A stretch of DNA of 64,000 nt from Monarcha castaneiventris obscurior (lineage: Eukaryota > Chordata > Aves > Passeriformes > Monarchidae). The translations under genes and the position numbers were made by a program. How positions within the stretch are numbered: the stretch's first letter is position 1; every line of letters begins with the position of its first letter. The notes below the pieces were generated by a model. The model was not told the DNA's origin. It made no database searches and saw only the letters and a program-made list of their open reading frames with translations. The stretch spans positions 5,393,001 to 5,457,000 of the forward strand of contig JAMPIT010000230.1 in NCBI GenBank assembly GCA_026261815.1, read 5' to 3'. This document shows, piece after piece, positions 11,631 to 23,575 of the stretch.

Positions 11631-14617
11631 ATAAACTTTGATGATCCAAAGGAAAACCAGACTAGAATGAAACCTAAGAGAAAAAGCATTAGATTGCAAA
11701 GAAAAAAAATGTATTTACCTGCTGAGGTTTGCAAGACAGACTTGTGTTTTCTGTAGCCTGACTGGTGAATTTTAAACTGTCAAAGTGGCTGGTACAATAG
11801 GATAACCCCACAGAGGATTGCTATGGAAGCTGACATTGATGTTTTGGGGCCTGTGGATGTTGCACAACCACCTTAGGGCTTCCCAGTGCACCAAAGTATA
11901 GGGCACAACATTTGGGCAGTCACATCCTTAGACCCAGTGGCAAACAGATACAGCAACAGCTCTCAGGGGCTGGGGTTTGCCACTGTGTTAATTGTTAACT
12001 CAGGATCAGGACCACTTATATTCTCTTCCTGATGTACCATGGGGTGAATCGGTGGTGCTGTGGGTCTGCATCTGTACAGGCTTTTTTTAGAGGAGTGTGG
12101 TGTGGGGCTGGGCTGCTTTGTAACAGGCATTTTTAGGAAAACTTGAGAAATAGGCTTCCAGGTCTGTGATGGGTTTGTAAAACTCAGGCAATTTGCAGGA
12201 TGCAATTTGTCTGGTCCTCTTCCTCTTTCAACCCAGCATAAATGCAATAGATCCTTCTGGCTCCATGGCAATGAATCTCTCTGCTTCATCTGGTCTATTT
12301 TGGAATTTAATGAATTGTTGCTGTCTTCTGGATTTTTAGTAACAAATGCTGTGAACTTCCACAATACATTAAGAACTAGATGAAGCCTCCTATACAGCTA
12401 TGAAAAGCTGAAAATTCCCTTTTACTATGGCTATAAATTCACATTAACTTTTCTTAAATAATTACTCTATGCTGTTATTTTGTGATTAGTCATAGGCTTC
12501 GGTATAAGCCAGCACAAATGAAACCAATGTAGGTAATGAATTAGGCAATAAATACCTACAAAAGAATAATCTTAACAAAAATGCAAAAAGAGCAATATTG
12601 TAAAGAAAGTCTCTGTCTACACAAATCAAACAGGAAATAATCTTGGAAAAATCTGAAAATGAGTACAAGCGCTACTGACTGTTACTCAGAGCAAAGAATT
12701 ATTGATCCTTGCCTCCTTCTATTGATTTTATGTCACTTCTGTGATTTAATCATGTTTTCCTTGTTATCTCTTTGCAGTCTTTCTTCTATTGTCTGGTATG
12801 AAATCTCAGCCAAGGCCTTTCAGCCTGTGGTGAATCAAAATAACTTTGGCTTCCATTTGCATTGTTTTAAAGAAATGATTAAACAATCAAGATGTGGTGA
12901 TCCTTGCACAGGATTATACAGTATAAATGCATCTCTGAAAAATGAAAATGCCTCCTTCTTTTCCTCCCTCAGGGAGCCAGAAATGTTGAGAAATTCTTCT
13001 GCTGACAATCCAGTGTGCAAACCTAGGCAAAAGGGTCTAAGTGCTTCGCTTTTGCATTAATCCGTCTGTTAGTTTATTTTCAAAATACTCAAATTGTATT
13101 AGAGCTTCTGGCCACTGAAGTCTATGGGAAAAAAAATTTGCATGTGGGAGAGACAAAACTTGCATTTTATTAAAGCAGTGTGGCTGCTGCCATGCAAACT
13201 TCTTTCCAAGATAGTACTGTGCTATTGCTACAAAGTGCTCAAATTTCACTTTCAGGATAATGGCTGCAGTGAAGAACAAGATTTGGCCTAGTTCTTGACT
13301 TATGTTTAGAAATACATATCCATGTTTTCACTATTGTTTTGAAATAAAAAAATAAATCTAGAAAAGATAATTTCTTTGAAAGAACAAAAATAAGACATAT
13401 TAATAGGCATATGCATTGAGGCAGATATGAATAGGTCAGCATTTAGATATCTGCTACTCTACAGCTCGCTGTTTTCAGAATGTATGTATTGATTTCTTTC
13501 CCAATTTCATTAGAATATGCTTTGCACACATATTTGCACACAACTGGCAAAACACTGTTGTTCCCTTGTGTGCACTTGAAATTATTAACATTGGATGTTT
13601 CTTAATATCTGGGTCTATTTCCATAATGGAATACCTTTCTCACCCTTAGTATTAAGATTCCATTTAGGAAGGGTTCAGAGAGGTTTAATATAGAGTCACT
13701 GGATTTATGAGTGTGTTACATACATAATTATTATAGATGGTTATAAGCACATCAAAAGGAAATGTAATAGATGTTTGTGAGCTCTGGTTACATGAAACCT
13801 GTTGGACTCTAACAACTGAATCACCATGTATTAAACCTACCTTAATAATCAATTATAGCTTTATTATAGCTTTTAAAATAATGCTCAATTATTTATTCTT
13901 CCATCTGAATGTGGACTTTTTAACCTAATCTGAAAAGGTCATAGTAAATTCCACACTGGGAGAGGACTGTATTGCCAGTGGGTAGAAATTACAGAATATT
14001 GGGCAGGTTTACTATTGGGGTCACTGTGGGTGAGTTCTTCAGTTTACAACACCCAAAGGCGTAGTCTGTGCAAATACATATTTTACCAATTTAAATCTTT
14101 GTTGAACCATAATATTGCAAGAATCCCTTCTTGTATACAATGGACCACGCAAACATTTCAGCTCTTGTCTTTGCACCTTTGAGCTGCAGTCCTATCAGGC
14201 TATATGGGTATCAAAAGTTATGATTCAGGTTAAGAAAATAGGTAGAAAAATATTTTGGGGACCACTGAACTTCTGCCCATCAGAATATTTGGTCTTAAGT
14301 GATGTGGCGACCCAGTTGCCTTTCCAGTGGACATCTGTGGCAAACAAAAGGTCAAATTGGAGGCGGAAATCAGAGTGGGTGGGGAAAAAAATCAACACAT
14401 AAAAATGCCACTGTGCTACTTGTTGCCCTATGACAAAGATAGTGTGGGAGGACGGATTGGAAATGCAAGTGAGACCTTCCCTGGGCATCCACAAGTTGTT
14501 CTCTGCATTAGCCCGGCTCAACTTCTGTGGTCTGGTTAACAGCAAGTGCTCTAAGCCCTCAAATATAAATAGTTACTGGTGACTCACCCAATGTAATTCT
14601 TCAGCTATGTCAGTGGG
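11631..14617. other. Unique non-coding sequence, nothing recognised
   Basis: No gene is supported. Open frames of 133 codons occur on the minus strand (11963-12364) and plus strand (12659-13060). The latter follows an acceptor-like CTCTTTGCAG at about 12776, but no good donor or polyadenylation context closes it. Neither product resembles a known protein. Confidence 0.45.
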
Positions 14618-14777
14618 ACGAGGGTGGCCTTATGGGTAAAGGCATGGCTTTCAGGCAGGAAGTGCACATTTTATTCCTGCCACTAGCCACAAGATAAGTC
14701 ATAAGGAATTTCTTCAATCTTTCCATTTGTAATTTCATGAAAAAATTTTACCCTCTTCAGAGCAGTATTGTGAGTTT
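14618..14777 (+). repeat. tRNA/MIR-like ancient SINE
   Basis: The order of words matches the ancient amniote tRNA-derived SINEs (MIR/CORE-SINE type). GTGGCCTTATGGGTAAAGGC corresponds to the tRNA-derived head. TTTTATTCCTGCCACTAGCC corresponds to the 'ttctattcctggctctgccac' block. AAGTCATAAGGAATTTCTTC and CTTTCCATTTGTAA correspond to the 'aagtcacttaacctct ... tttccccatctgtaa' core, and AGCAGTATTGTGAG to the 'gggttgtgagg' block. Divergence is high, as expected for an element predating birds. It should have no activity, although relics of this class are sometimes co-opted as enhancers. The family name cannot be fixed by eye. Confidence 0.7.
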
Positions 14778-17700
14778 ATCTGGGGTCAACAGAGCATTCA
14801 CTTGCCTATGGCAGGGCTGCCAAGGGCTGCTGGGGCCCCAGGGTCCACTTTGCTTGTGCCAGAGTCCCGAAGTGCTGGACTGGCTGCTGTTGTTGCTGGC
14901 AGGATGGGGCTGTGGCAGCTTTCCTGCTGGGAAAGAGGAACATCCCTCTTAGGAAGAAGGCACAACTACCCCACCTCCTTTCACCACTGCAGATCAACAA
15001 GCCCAGATTTGCCTCCATCCCTGGTGCATCCACCTTTTCTGGAGCATTATTTGCCATGCAAAAGCACCCCCGCCTACCTCATGCTCCTGCCCTTCATCCT
15101 TGTTCCAGCAAGATGTGATTTTACCGGTGGTGCTGTGAAACCTTGTGCTAATTCAGGTCAAACTCTTCTGCATTGTGACCTCTTGAGACTTGAGACTTCC
15201 TTGGGTACTTCAGGGATTGCTGCATTCTGGAAAAGCAGATGCCATATAAAGTTATCCAGTACAGATAGGAGCTACAAATTATAACTCTTATTTTCAAACA
15301 CATCTGGAAAAGTATAAATCAAATAGCCCTGTAGAACAGTTCAGCTTTGGCTGGGAAAAGAGGCTTCATTTGTTAGGATTTTACAGCTGCTCATTATTTG
15401 TGCCTATGATTACTTAAAATGGTATAGACCACAGGGCAGCATTTGCTTTCAAACCTCAACCTCCTTTTCAGAAGGAGAACAGGGTCACTCAGGTGGTGAA
15501 GTTAGAAGGGTTTTCACTCACTCTTTGCTGCTCTTTGTATTTCAAAGCCTGCATAACGTGGGCCTGAGCGAGCAGAGAGAGCCTACGCTCTGCAAGATGA
15601 TTACACAGTGAAACCTGAATCAAAAGTTTTGAAGTCAAATCATCAACTGCATCGTTGCCCATTTGCTCAGGGTGAAGTAGGATTTAACGTATAAGAATAT
15701 GGAGATTATAAAAAACTGCCTTGTTCAGAGCCTTTTAGGTACAGCTGGGTTTCAGTCAAATGAAGAGAATAATAGCAGTTGATTTAATGTGCACTTTATT
15801 CAAGCTGAGACTCCCTTACAACTGAAATTTGCTTTCATTTAGGTGTGTGCAGTGTACATTCCCCACATGTATCCTCTCCTCATGCCTCACTATTCCTGAA
15901 GGGTAAATTCTGAGCTAGGAGTCACATAAGCAGAAAACCATGACCCAAGGAGGAGCTTTGCCCTGTTCCAAAGCAGGGCTTAAACTCCCTCTTGTTTCTT
16001 GCGTGTTTGATATCAGATCTTCAGGGGAAGCATTTCAATAGCAACCCACAGCTTACTCCCATATATTCAACAATTAGGTTATTGACAGTGTTAGACTGGG
16101 GTAATAGATAAAAAAAGGGCAAATATTTTCGCAGTGCAATAGAGAGTGCAGTTCTATTGTGAAGCTTAACTTCTCTCATGCAGAGGAAAGATGTGATATA
16201 TTGTGAGAAATCCTCACAGTGCATGTATCTCTCTGCCTTCCCTAAAAGGCTCCTCACTTGATGTAATGTCTATATAGTTGCTATTTTTTGCAAGTTCATT
16301 TCAGCAGCTACATCCTGGTATCGAGTTCTGTTATATTATACTGCTGCACTAACACTTACACGTTTGTTTTTGCTGATGAACGTCTCCTAATATTGAGTTA
16401 TGTATCAGGTTATTGCAGGAAATCTGAGTGAAGATGTAATATTTCACATGCTTGCCTTAAGAGGAAAGAACTGCTAATATCATGAATAATTTCTCACAAT
16501 AGAGATCCAAGCTGTCAGCTCCAACTATAATATCTGGGCCCCTAGGGAACGCAGGTTTTCATCTGGAGGTGTACAGATCCAAAGGAAAATTTGGCAGTGT
16601 TATCTTGACAGTGGTGGAGAGTTCTCCTTCCTTACTCCAGAGTTCCGTTAAATACATCAATAGATACACCATATTATGAATTTTTAAGCACCTCTCCAGA
16701 GACAGTACTTAATACAGAATATTTGAGGACTCAGCCACTGCAGGGTTTGTTTGGTGCCTTAGAAATGTTTCTGCTGGGTAAATTTCTGTGGGAGTAGAGT
16801 TCGGCCCTTTATTTTAATCTGTCTTCTTTCAAGATGAATGTGTTTGTTCTTAAGGTCCAGGTGACATTGGCAGATTCTTTAGGCATCTCCAGACACCATG
16901 GCTGGAAGATACTATAAATTTGTTTTAAAGGGTAAGAGTTTTTGAGCATTGACCAAGATAAAATGAAATTTTCTACTGTTTTTAATGTTCTTACCATTTT
17001 CCTTAAAAAAAAATCAAAGTTACACAAAGAAATTATTTCCCTTGTGAGGAGAAATGAGAAAGACTGTGTGTTCTTAACGGGAACATGAGTGCAGAACAAG
17101 ATCCTGGGGTACCATCATCATGGATTCAGAGAATGTGAAATGTTGTAGGCTGGATTTCTCTGAAATGACGCAGATGTAAACAACCCAAAAGTGCTTTCTG
17201 CCCCACTTTTTAACAAGAGATGGGAGAAATCTGCAGCAAGAAATGGGGTTGTGCAGTTGAATCTAAGGGCTCCCTCAAAACCTACAGAAGACAAGGGTGC
17301 TCTGCAGAGTGTTTTGTGCTTAGAGACTTTTGTGCTCAGAAAGTTTCAGAGGCAGGGTGGAAGAGTCCAACAATCGTCATTTGACAGCCCACAGGGTACT
17401 GAAACAACTCCTATCCTGTGTACATACAAATACAGAGAGCACTGTCACTTAAAGAGATTGAAACAAAAAATTTGCTTCACTTGCCCTGGCAAAAGTCTTC
17501 TTCTGTGACCTGAAGATCTACATATCCTGGCATCTCGGTAGGGGAAGGGATTCTTTTAAATGTGTGACTTAACAGTGTATAAATTCAGCCCCAGCATTAA
17601 GCTTAATATATGGCATTAATTATATCAGCATTCTCTAAAACAATGACATTCTTCCCAGTACTAAGGTTGAATTAGAAGAACTAGCTTTTAAGGCTGGGGG

Positions 17701-20700
17701 GAAAAGGCCATTTCAAAAGCTAGTATCTTATCTTGGTGTTGGGCACTGCTTTGCTTCCAGCCTGTGGGTCGGCTGCACAGCTGATGTAAATGCGGGAGAT
17801 TTTTCATTTGCTTGCACCAGCTTATTCTGGATCTAGCTGCTGTATTTAAAAACAAAACAAAGCACTGATGATTGTATTTTTGGTGCATGTACAGAAAGCA
17901 TGTGAAAATAAGCAAAGAAAATGAGCTTGCAGCTAAATTTAAAGAAAATAAAATGCTCAGAGGGTGGTAAGCAGGAACACACAGGAAAAAGCTCTGCACT
18001 CTGATGTAAAGAGCAGCCAAGGAGAAAATGGTTAAAGAGGCAGCGAGACTCATTGAAGAGGCCAGTGACCTGATGGCAGGGGCTCAGAGGTGTCTCACAT
18101 ATCCACATGACATTTCTTGAGCTAGCAAACATGGCAAGGGCAAAACCGTGTTTGCAATTTGCAGGTAAATAACGGCTGTATTTAAGCTAATTTATTACCT
18201 CAGGTATTTCTGTGTGTCAGTATAAGCTTTCAAGCTAGGCTTAAACTGCAAAATCAGATACTGCCAGCAGAGCTGGTGCGTTAGAACTGAAATTATGGTG
18301 CAAATTATGGTTCTGTCCACTCACATCAGGCTCTCTGCCTGAGTCACTGAGGTCTTGTCAACTATATAAAAAACTGCTTATAGGCTCAGAGAGTCCAATC
18401 AGGGCATGTTAAGCATCTCTACATAATGATGTCTCGTGCATATTTTCACTCTGGGCATATTTGGTGTGAGTGGTGGCATGAACCTGTATCCAAGTTTGCA
18501 CGGGATAATATCAAACATTTGGCCACTTCCTTGGGTATGCCAACACTGTCCTGAGGGCGTCTGGCCAAGCAGATGTGCTTGAGCCATATGTTCTGGCTCT
18601 TCTTGCCAATCCAGAAATGCACATCTCTGAAAGATTGAGGGTGTTTTGATTTGGCCTATCAAAATGTGTTTGATACGATAGAGCTGTCTGTTTAGAGTAG
18701 CTTACATGTAATAACTGCATGCGTTTGCTTTCAAATTAAACCTTGTTTCAGCAGATTTGCTAACAGTTGTGATGTTTTCTCTTTCACAACATAAGGAGGC
18801 TGCTCATGTGTTGGAATAAAAAAGATGGCCTATGCAAATAGTAGCTCCCTTATGCAGGGAAGGGTAGTCCCCCAGGAACAGCAAACAGAAGCATTCAAAA
18901 CAGGAAATATCTCTTATTCATAAAACATAGAAGTTGTCCTAAAATGTAAAATCCGGATTCACAGTGGGGAGTTAGGCTTCTAAGCACTATTGATTTAACA
19001 GGAAAGAAGGGCTGGTACCTGGATAGATTTAGCATTATGGCTTACATTAAGCAAAACATGCCTAATTGAAAGCAAGTGCCTTATCCCATCGCAAGCAGCG
19101 GGATGTAAGTATGTGCTTGTGCTAGACATGGAGGAAGAGACTGCTGAATTGGTGCCTGAGCGAGGGACAAAACTGGTTTATTTATAAGCACTCTATTTAT
19201 AGCTTTTGCTGTGTTGGAATACACTAATTCATTTTAAGTGCTCTATCTCTGCGAATGAGCTCATAGCTCTCAAGGAGGTGAAGTTTTCTGTCTGCGCTGC
19301 CTTTTCTGATGTGGTCCTGCTCTCATTGAACAGATCTGAACTCCTCACCTTGGCAAATGCCACCTGGGAGGGAGGCAAGGAAATAGGTTGTGTAACAACC
19401 TGTTAAATCAAGAATATACATTGGAAGGACAACAGGATTCTCTTTTTTTGCTGTGGGAGAGCAGGGCCAGCCAGGCAGATGTGGAAGGGCTTCACTGGAG
19501 AGATCTTGGTGCAAGTGGAGCAGGTCATGATGCAGGACCCATCCATGGACATACACTGGAGGACTCCAGGGTGGGAGTGAGCCTAGGCACTCACCACAGA
19601 GCACACCTCCGCATTGTGTCTATCACCACAGGTTTGCTGGGCTTGGGCTGAGGAAGCAGAAACTACTCCCTGCCTGTGGCCAGGCAGCCACTGGGGAACA
19701 GCATGAAGGAGCTGTCCTGACAGCCCCAAGGCCACCCCAAAAACATCCACAAAACCCTGTTTGCTAAAGCCTTTCCAGGTATTTGAAGATTTGGCCCACA
19801 GAGAGCAAGATGGGTCGTCTACAGCATGGTTCTGCTGAGCACCCCATGCCTGTTGAGTCAGCTTAGAGCAGGCTCAGTCCTGGGAGAAGAGCAGTGCCTC
19901 AGTGTGGGGCTGGCTGCATGGAGGAGGCCATAGGCCAGTCTGCTGATGGGCAGCAGAGAGGAGGCCTCCACCCCCAAGGAGCAGAAAATGTAAAACCAGC
20001 TGAAGCTGAGACTGGAGGACGAGCAGGGATTTCTCTTCCTCCCCTTTAAAGAGGCGCTGCACATGGAGCCATTGTCCCCATCCCTGGGGACCTATACATG
20101 AATTTCAGGACATCTACTTCAAAGGATGCACCCCTGGCAGCGGGAGGAGGAGTGTTTGTGTGGGGCAGGCTCCTGACTTGCATCTCTTTCAGGGAGCTCT
20201 GAGTCATTATTTGATCCTGGTGTGCATGGCAGAGGCGGTTCTGGGCTGCCCCCATGTTTCGGGCTCAACTCCTTCCTCGTTTGTGATCCTCTCCTAACGG
20301 CATCTTGAATTTCCAGTTTGGCCCTTGTCTAAATTTGAAACTGGACCAACATGTCAAATCTCATCCCCAAGCCAGACAGCCCCTAAGAAAACCCCACAGT
20401 CCCACTTTATCAGTGGACATGTTTTTAGGACAGTCCTTGTGGAGATGCCATCAGAAACTCCAGGAGATGACAAGCAAGTGGAAACAGGTGACAGAATTAT
20501 ATGCAAATTTCATTATATAACCACAGTCTTGTGTTTACAAATCACACAGCTTCACCTTTGATTGTTTTCTCTTAAGACCTGAGCCCATAAAAGGGAGTAA
20601 ATTAGACATGGCAAAACATGTACTTTCCCCATTCTTCTTGTTTTCCAGAAACAGTGAGAAAGCAAAGGTTAAAAAGGGCTCCCTCTCTCTCTCTCTCTCT

Positions 20701-21882
20701 CTCTCTACATATATATACACGTGAGAATTTGTTATTTATTTTTAAAAAATATTATTACAAGTTTAGCTAAAGCGGCCTTCTCTTATGTTTCTCTCCTGAA
20801 CACAAAGGAAATATTTTCAGGAGCACAGAGGATTTTTTCAATGCAGCCTACTCTTGGCTTTATCTTTATTTTCTATCAAGTAACTGAAAACGAAACAAAG
20901 ATCTCAGACATAGGTACATCTTTAAGAGAATTTGCTCACTCTTAACTTTGTTTGAATGGGTAAACCTCCTCACTGTTTGCCCTTAGAGCTATTCCAACAG
21001 AGAGCTGTTTTATCAACACTGGCTGCTCAGTGAGGAGAGGCATTTTCTTCCACCTTCAGAGCAGTTTTCTATGCCACTGTTGGGGGGTGGGAAGTTGACC
21101 TTACGTGGACCCTCAAGACAAAACCAGAGGTTTTAAGCAAGTGAAGAATAGGCAAACACTAGCCAGCAGTTGCCATATACAGAGTACACTGCTCAAAAAT
21201 CCCAGAAATCTCACTGATAGAGCATTACCCTGTGACTGGATAGTGCTTCTCCCCTTGTAATTTATACATGTGTCAATAGGAGATTACGCCTCTAAGTACA
21301 GACTTGGCAAACTCACTTCTAGTGTTTATTAGGGAATTTTGGGGGAGAAAGCTAAAAGAAGTACTGCAGGTATTTGCACCAGTCACGGTGCCCTGGAATG
21401 GTGAAACTGCCTCTGGAGCTGTTTTGTAAAAACTCTTAAACAATGAGTATGAAACAACAGATAATTTTCTGAGCTTTGTGGAGAGTGATTGTAACTAAAA
21501 GATCAATGCTAAAATCCATAGAGAAACAACTCTGTAAGAAATGGGCTCCTTGTAATTATTAGTTGAACAAAAGTCCCTAAATCTGAGTATCTCTGAATTT
21601 TACAAGGTGTGAGAAGCAGGTCTGGATTCTTCTGATCCATAACTCAGGGTATGAGAAGTCATCAACAGTTAAACAGTGGGCTTAAAAATAAAACTAATAC
21701 CTGCACTGCACAGATGTTTTGATTTGTCTCAAGCCTGTTGGGAACAGGTTCAAGATAAACTGAATTATGCCACTATTTAAACTGTAGCAAGAATGTCCAC
21801 AGACCTTTTTTCAGTGATTTAATGGAATAAATTCGGGGAAAAAAGGTATGGTACACTTCCTGGTCTTTTCCCAGGAATGGGT
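14778..21882. other. Unique sequence, locally GC-richer, no gene recognised
   Basis: Several hundred bases at 14800-15120 and 19440-20280 are visibly richer in GC than their surroundings but lack the CpG density of an island. Open frames of 160 codons (14802-15284, +), 121 codons (17688-18053, -) and 105 codons (17191-17508, +) show no family motifs. At 14802-15284 other frames are open over the same DNA, as GC-richer sequence allows. Blocks at about 15590-15720 and 18160-18740 are AT-rich and complex. I cannot assign a function to any of them. Confidence 0.45.
20682..20716. repeat. (CT)n followed by (AT)n microsatellite
   Basis: About twelve CT dinucleotides run into ACATATATATAC. It is a compound dinucleotide microsatellite, probably variable in length. 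On the minus strand it encodes the alternating Arg-Glu repeat of a spurious open frame. Confidence 0.95.
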
Positions 21883-21982
21883 TTGTGGTTGAGGCACTGG
21901 AATAGGTTTTAGGAAATCTTGATTCTATTTCTGGCCCTGCCAAGCCATTTATCCTCTCTGTGCTTCTACTCTGTTCCATCCA
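21883..21982 (+). repeat. tRNA/MIR-like ancient SINE fragment
   Basis: TGGTTGAGGCACTGGAATAG is followed by AGGAAATCTTGATTCTATTT and CTGGCCCTGCC, then ATCCTCTCTGTGCTTCTAC. This is the order expected for the 'ggttaaggcactgg ... aggagatctgggttctattcctggctctgcc ... aacctctctgtgcttcag' core of ancient amniote tRNA-derived SINEs. The element appears to break off before the usual tail. The match is read by eye, and the family and exact ends are not resolved. Confidence 0.7.
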
Positions 21983-23495
21983 AGTAGCTGCAATTAATAA
22001 ATCTCTGCCAGGCATGCAGCAAGGGTGAAACCCTGTGTGCTCAAAGACTACATGATGTGGATTAGAGGCAAAACACAAACTTGTAGAGGTGAAGTTTTTC
22101 AGCATACTAGGTGCTACCATCGAAAACATTCCAAAACCTGAATATTTAACTCACTCTGGCAGAAACTGAAGTTGCCAACTGCATGGATATGTTTAATTCT
22201 GCTGCAAGAAAGTGCTGAGAACTCTGTTGTAGTGCAAATGCCATCTCACAGCAATCCGGAAAGGACTGGCAGTTCAGTGTTCAGATGCCATAAATCAGGG
22301 ATATTTACACACTTTCGCATTAAAAATAATTCAGATCTCCATATTTGAAGCTTTCTCATGGGCGTGAGGACTCCTCAGTAGATTCCGTTAGTTTTTCACT
22401 GTATTTCAGGGGCTCACAAATTAGTTTTAACAAGCTTGCATGCAAAAAGAATTACCTCAGCATTCCAAAAAAGGAAATTCTTTTCAAGTTGATTTAAACA
22501 TTAAAAAGCTAAAAACTTCAACCAAGATGCTGAAGTACATTTTCATCTTCATCCCACAACCTTAATTTTAAAAATCCCAAATCCAGCCTCATTGTTCCTA
22601 TTATTCAAATATTTTCATTACTGAATCCCAGCATACATAATGCAAACATGGCAGTGCTGAGATCTAGAAAGTGCAACTTGCTCTCCATTCAGCTGAGGTG
22701 ATGTAATGTGCTGCTCAGCCTTGCAGCTGCATTACATAAATAATATTAATGATGAAATGTGGGCTGGGTGCTAAAGAATTCTTTTAGAGACATCCAAGGC
22801 AATATCAGTGACAAGGTTTTTTAGACACTATCTAAAATATGGCAGATGAGTCTCCGATCAGGAAAAATGTTTCTCAGGAGACAGGACCATATATTGGTAG
22901 TTCTGATTTTATTCGATCTGCTGGTGTGAAGTATAGAGAGATATCTTGTTATGTGGAATCCAGCCATGCCCTTTTGGGGATGGGGGTGTGGTTTGCTGCA
23001 AGGTATTTCAATGCAGCAATGAATAAAATACTTTTTTCTTCCCGAGTTTGCATAATATTAGGGACAGCCATGCAAACACAGGGTCTACTGCCATCAGAAC
23101 TCTTAATCAAGGGCCTAATAAAACTCTCCCCAAAGTCAAAGGAGTTTAGGAAGCAGTTCATCTCAGCCTGAGCTAGACATTTACAATAAGCCAGATGAAC
23201 TGGTCCCTTTGGTCCTGGAAGCAGACAGACAACAGGTAAGCTGTGCATTGTGTCTGAACTGGTTTGGTGGGAATTTTTAGCTTTCAGGTCTTCTATGTGA
23301 ACTCTTGCTCCTACAGAAATTGCTTTATGGTCTTTGTTGACTATATGGAGGAAATGGGATCTTAGATCTAAAGGGCTCATTTGAAAGGCATGTATATGCT
23401 CAAGTATTCACACATCACACACGCAGGCAATAAAATCCATAGTTTGAAAACACATTTTCACAGCCTTCGCTATCACAGTATCACTGAAGAGATGC
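21983..23495. other. Unique non-coding sequence, nothing recognised
   Basis: No gene is supported. The 110-codon frame at 22839-23171 (+) and a 143-codon frame at 22949-23380 (-) overlap on opposite strands without motifs. The block at about 22680-22800 has an AT-rich, complex texture (TAATATTAATGATG) that could be regulatory, but nothing proves it. Confidence 0.45.
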
Positions 23496-23575
23496 TGTCA
23501 GCTCACGTACTCTAAACCTCAGTATTTTATCTCTCTAGATTTACAAAATGGAAATAATGCCAATAAGGCATACAT
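23496..23575 (+). repeat. MIR-like SINE 3' portion
   Basis: The words CTCTAAACCTCAGTATTTTA and ATTTACAAAATGGAAATAAT followed by GCCAATAA fit the 'taacctcagtttccccatctgtaaaatgggaataata' segment of ancient tRNA-derived SINEs. Only this core-to-tail part is recognisable. It is the third such relic within about 9 kb, all in the same orientation. Confidence 0.55.

Noticed and set aside
12777..13060. Possible terminal exon after CTCTTTGCAG
   Set aside because: The frame has no known similarity and nearby 3'-end signals are weak. The opening also extends upstream of the supposed acceptor.
14802..15284. 160-codon open frame on the plus strand
   Set aside because: It lies in GC-richer DNA where several frames are open at once. 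No motif, and no promoter or splice context.
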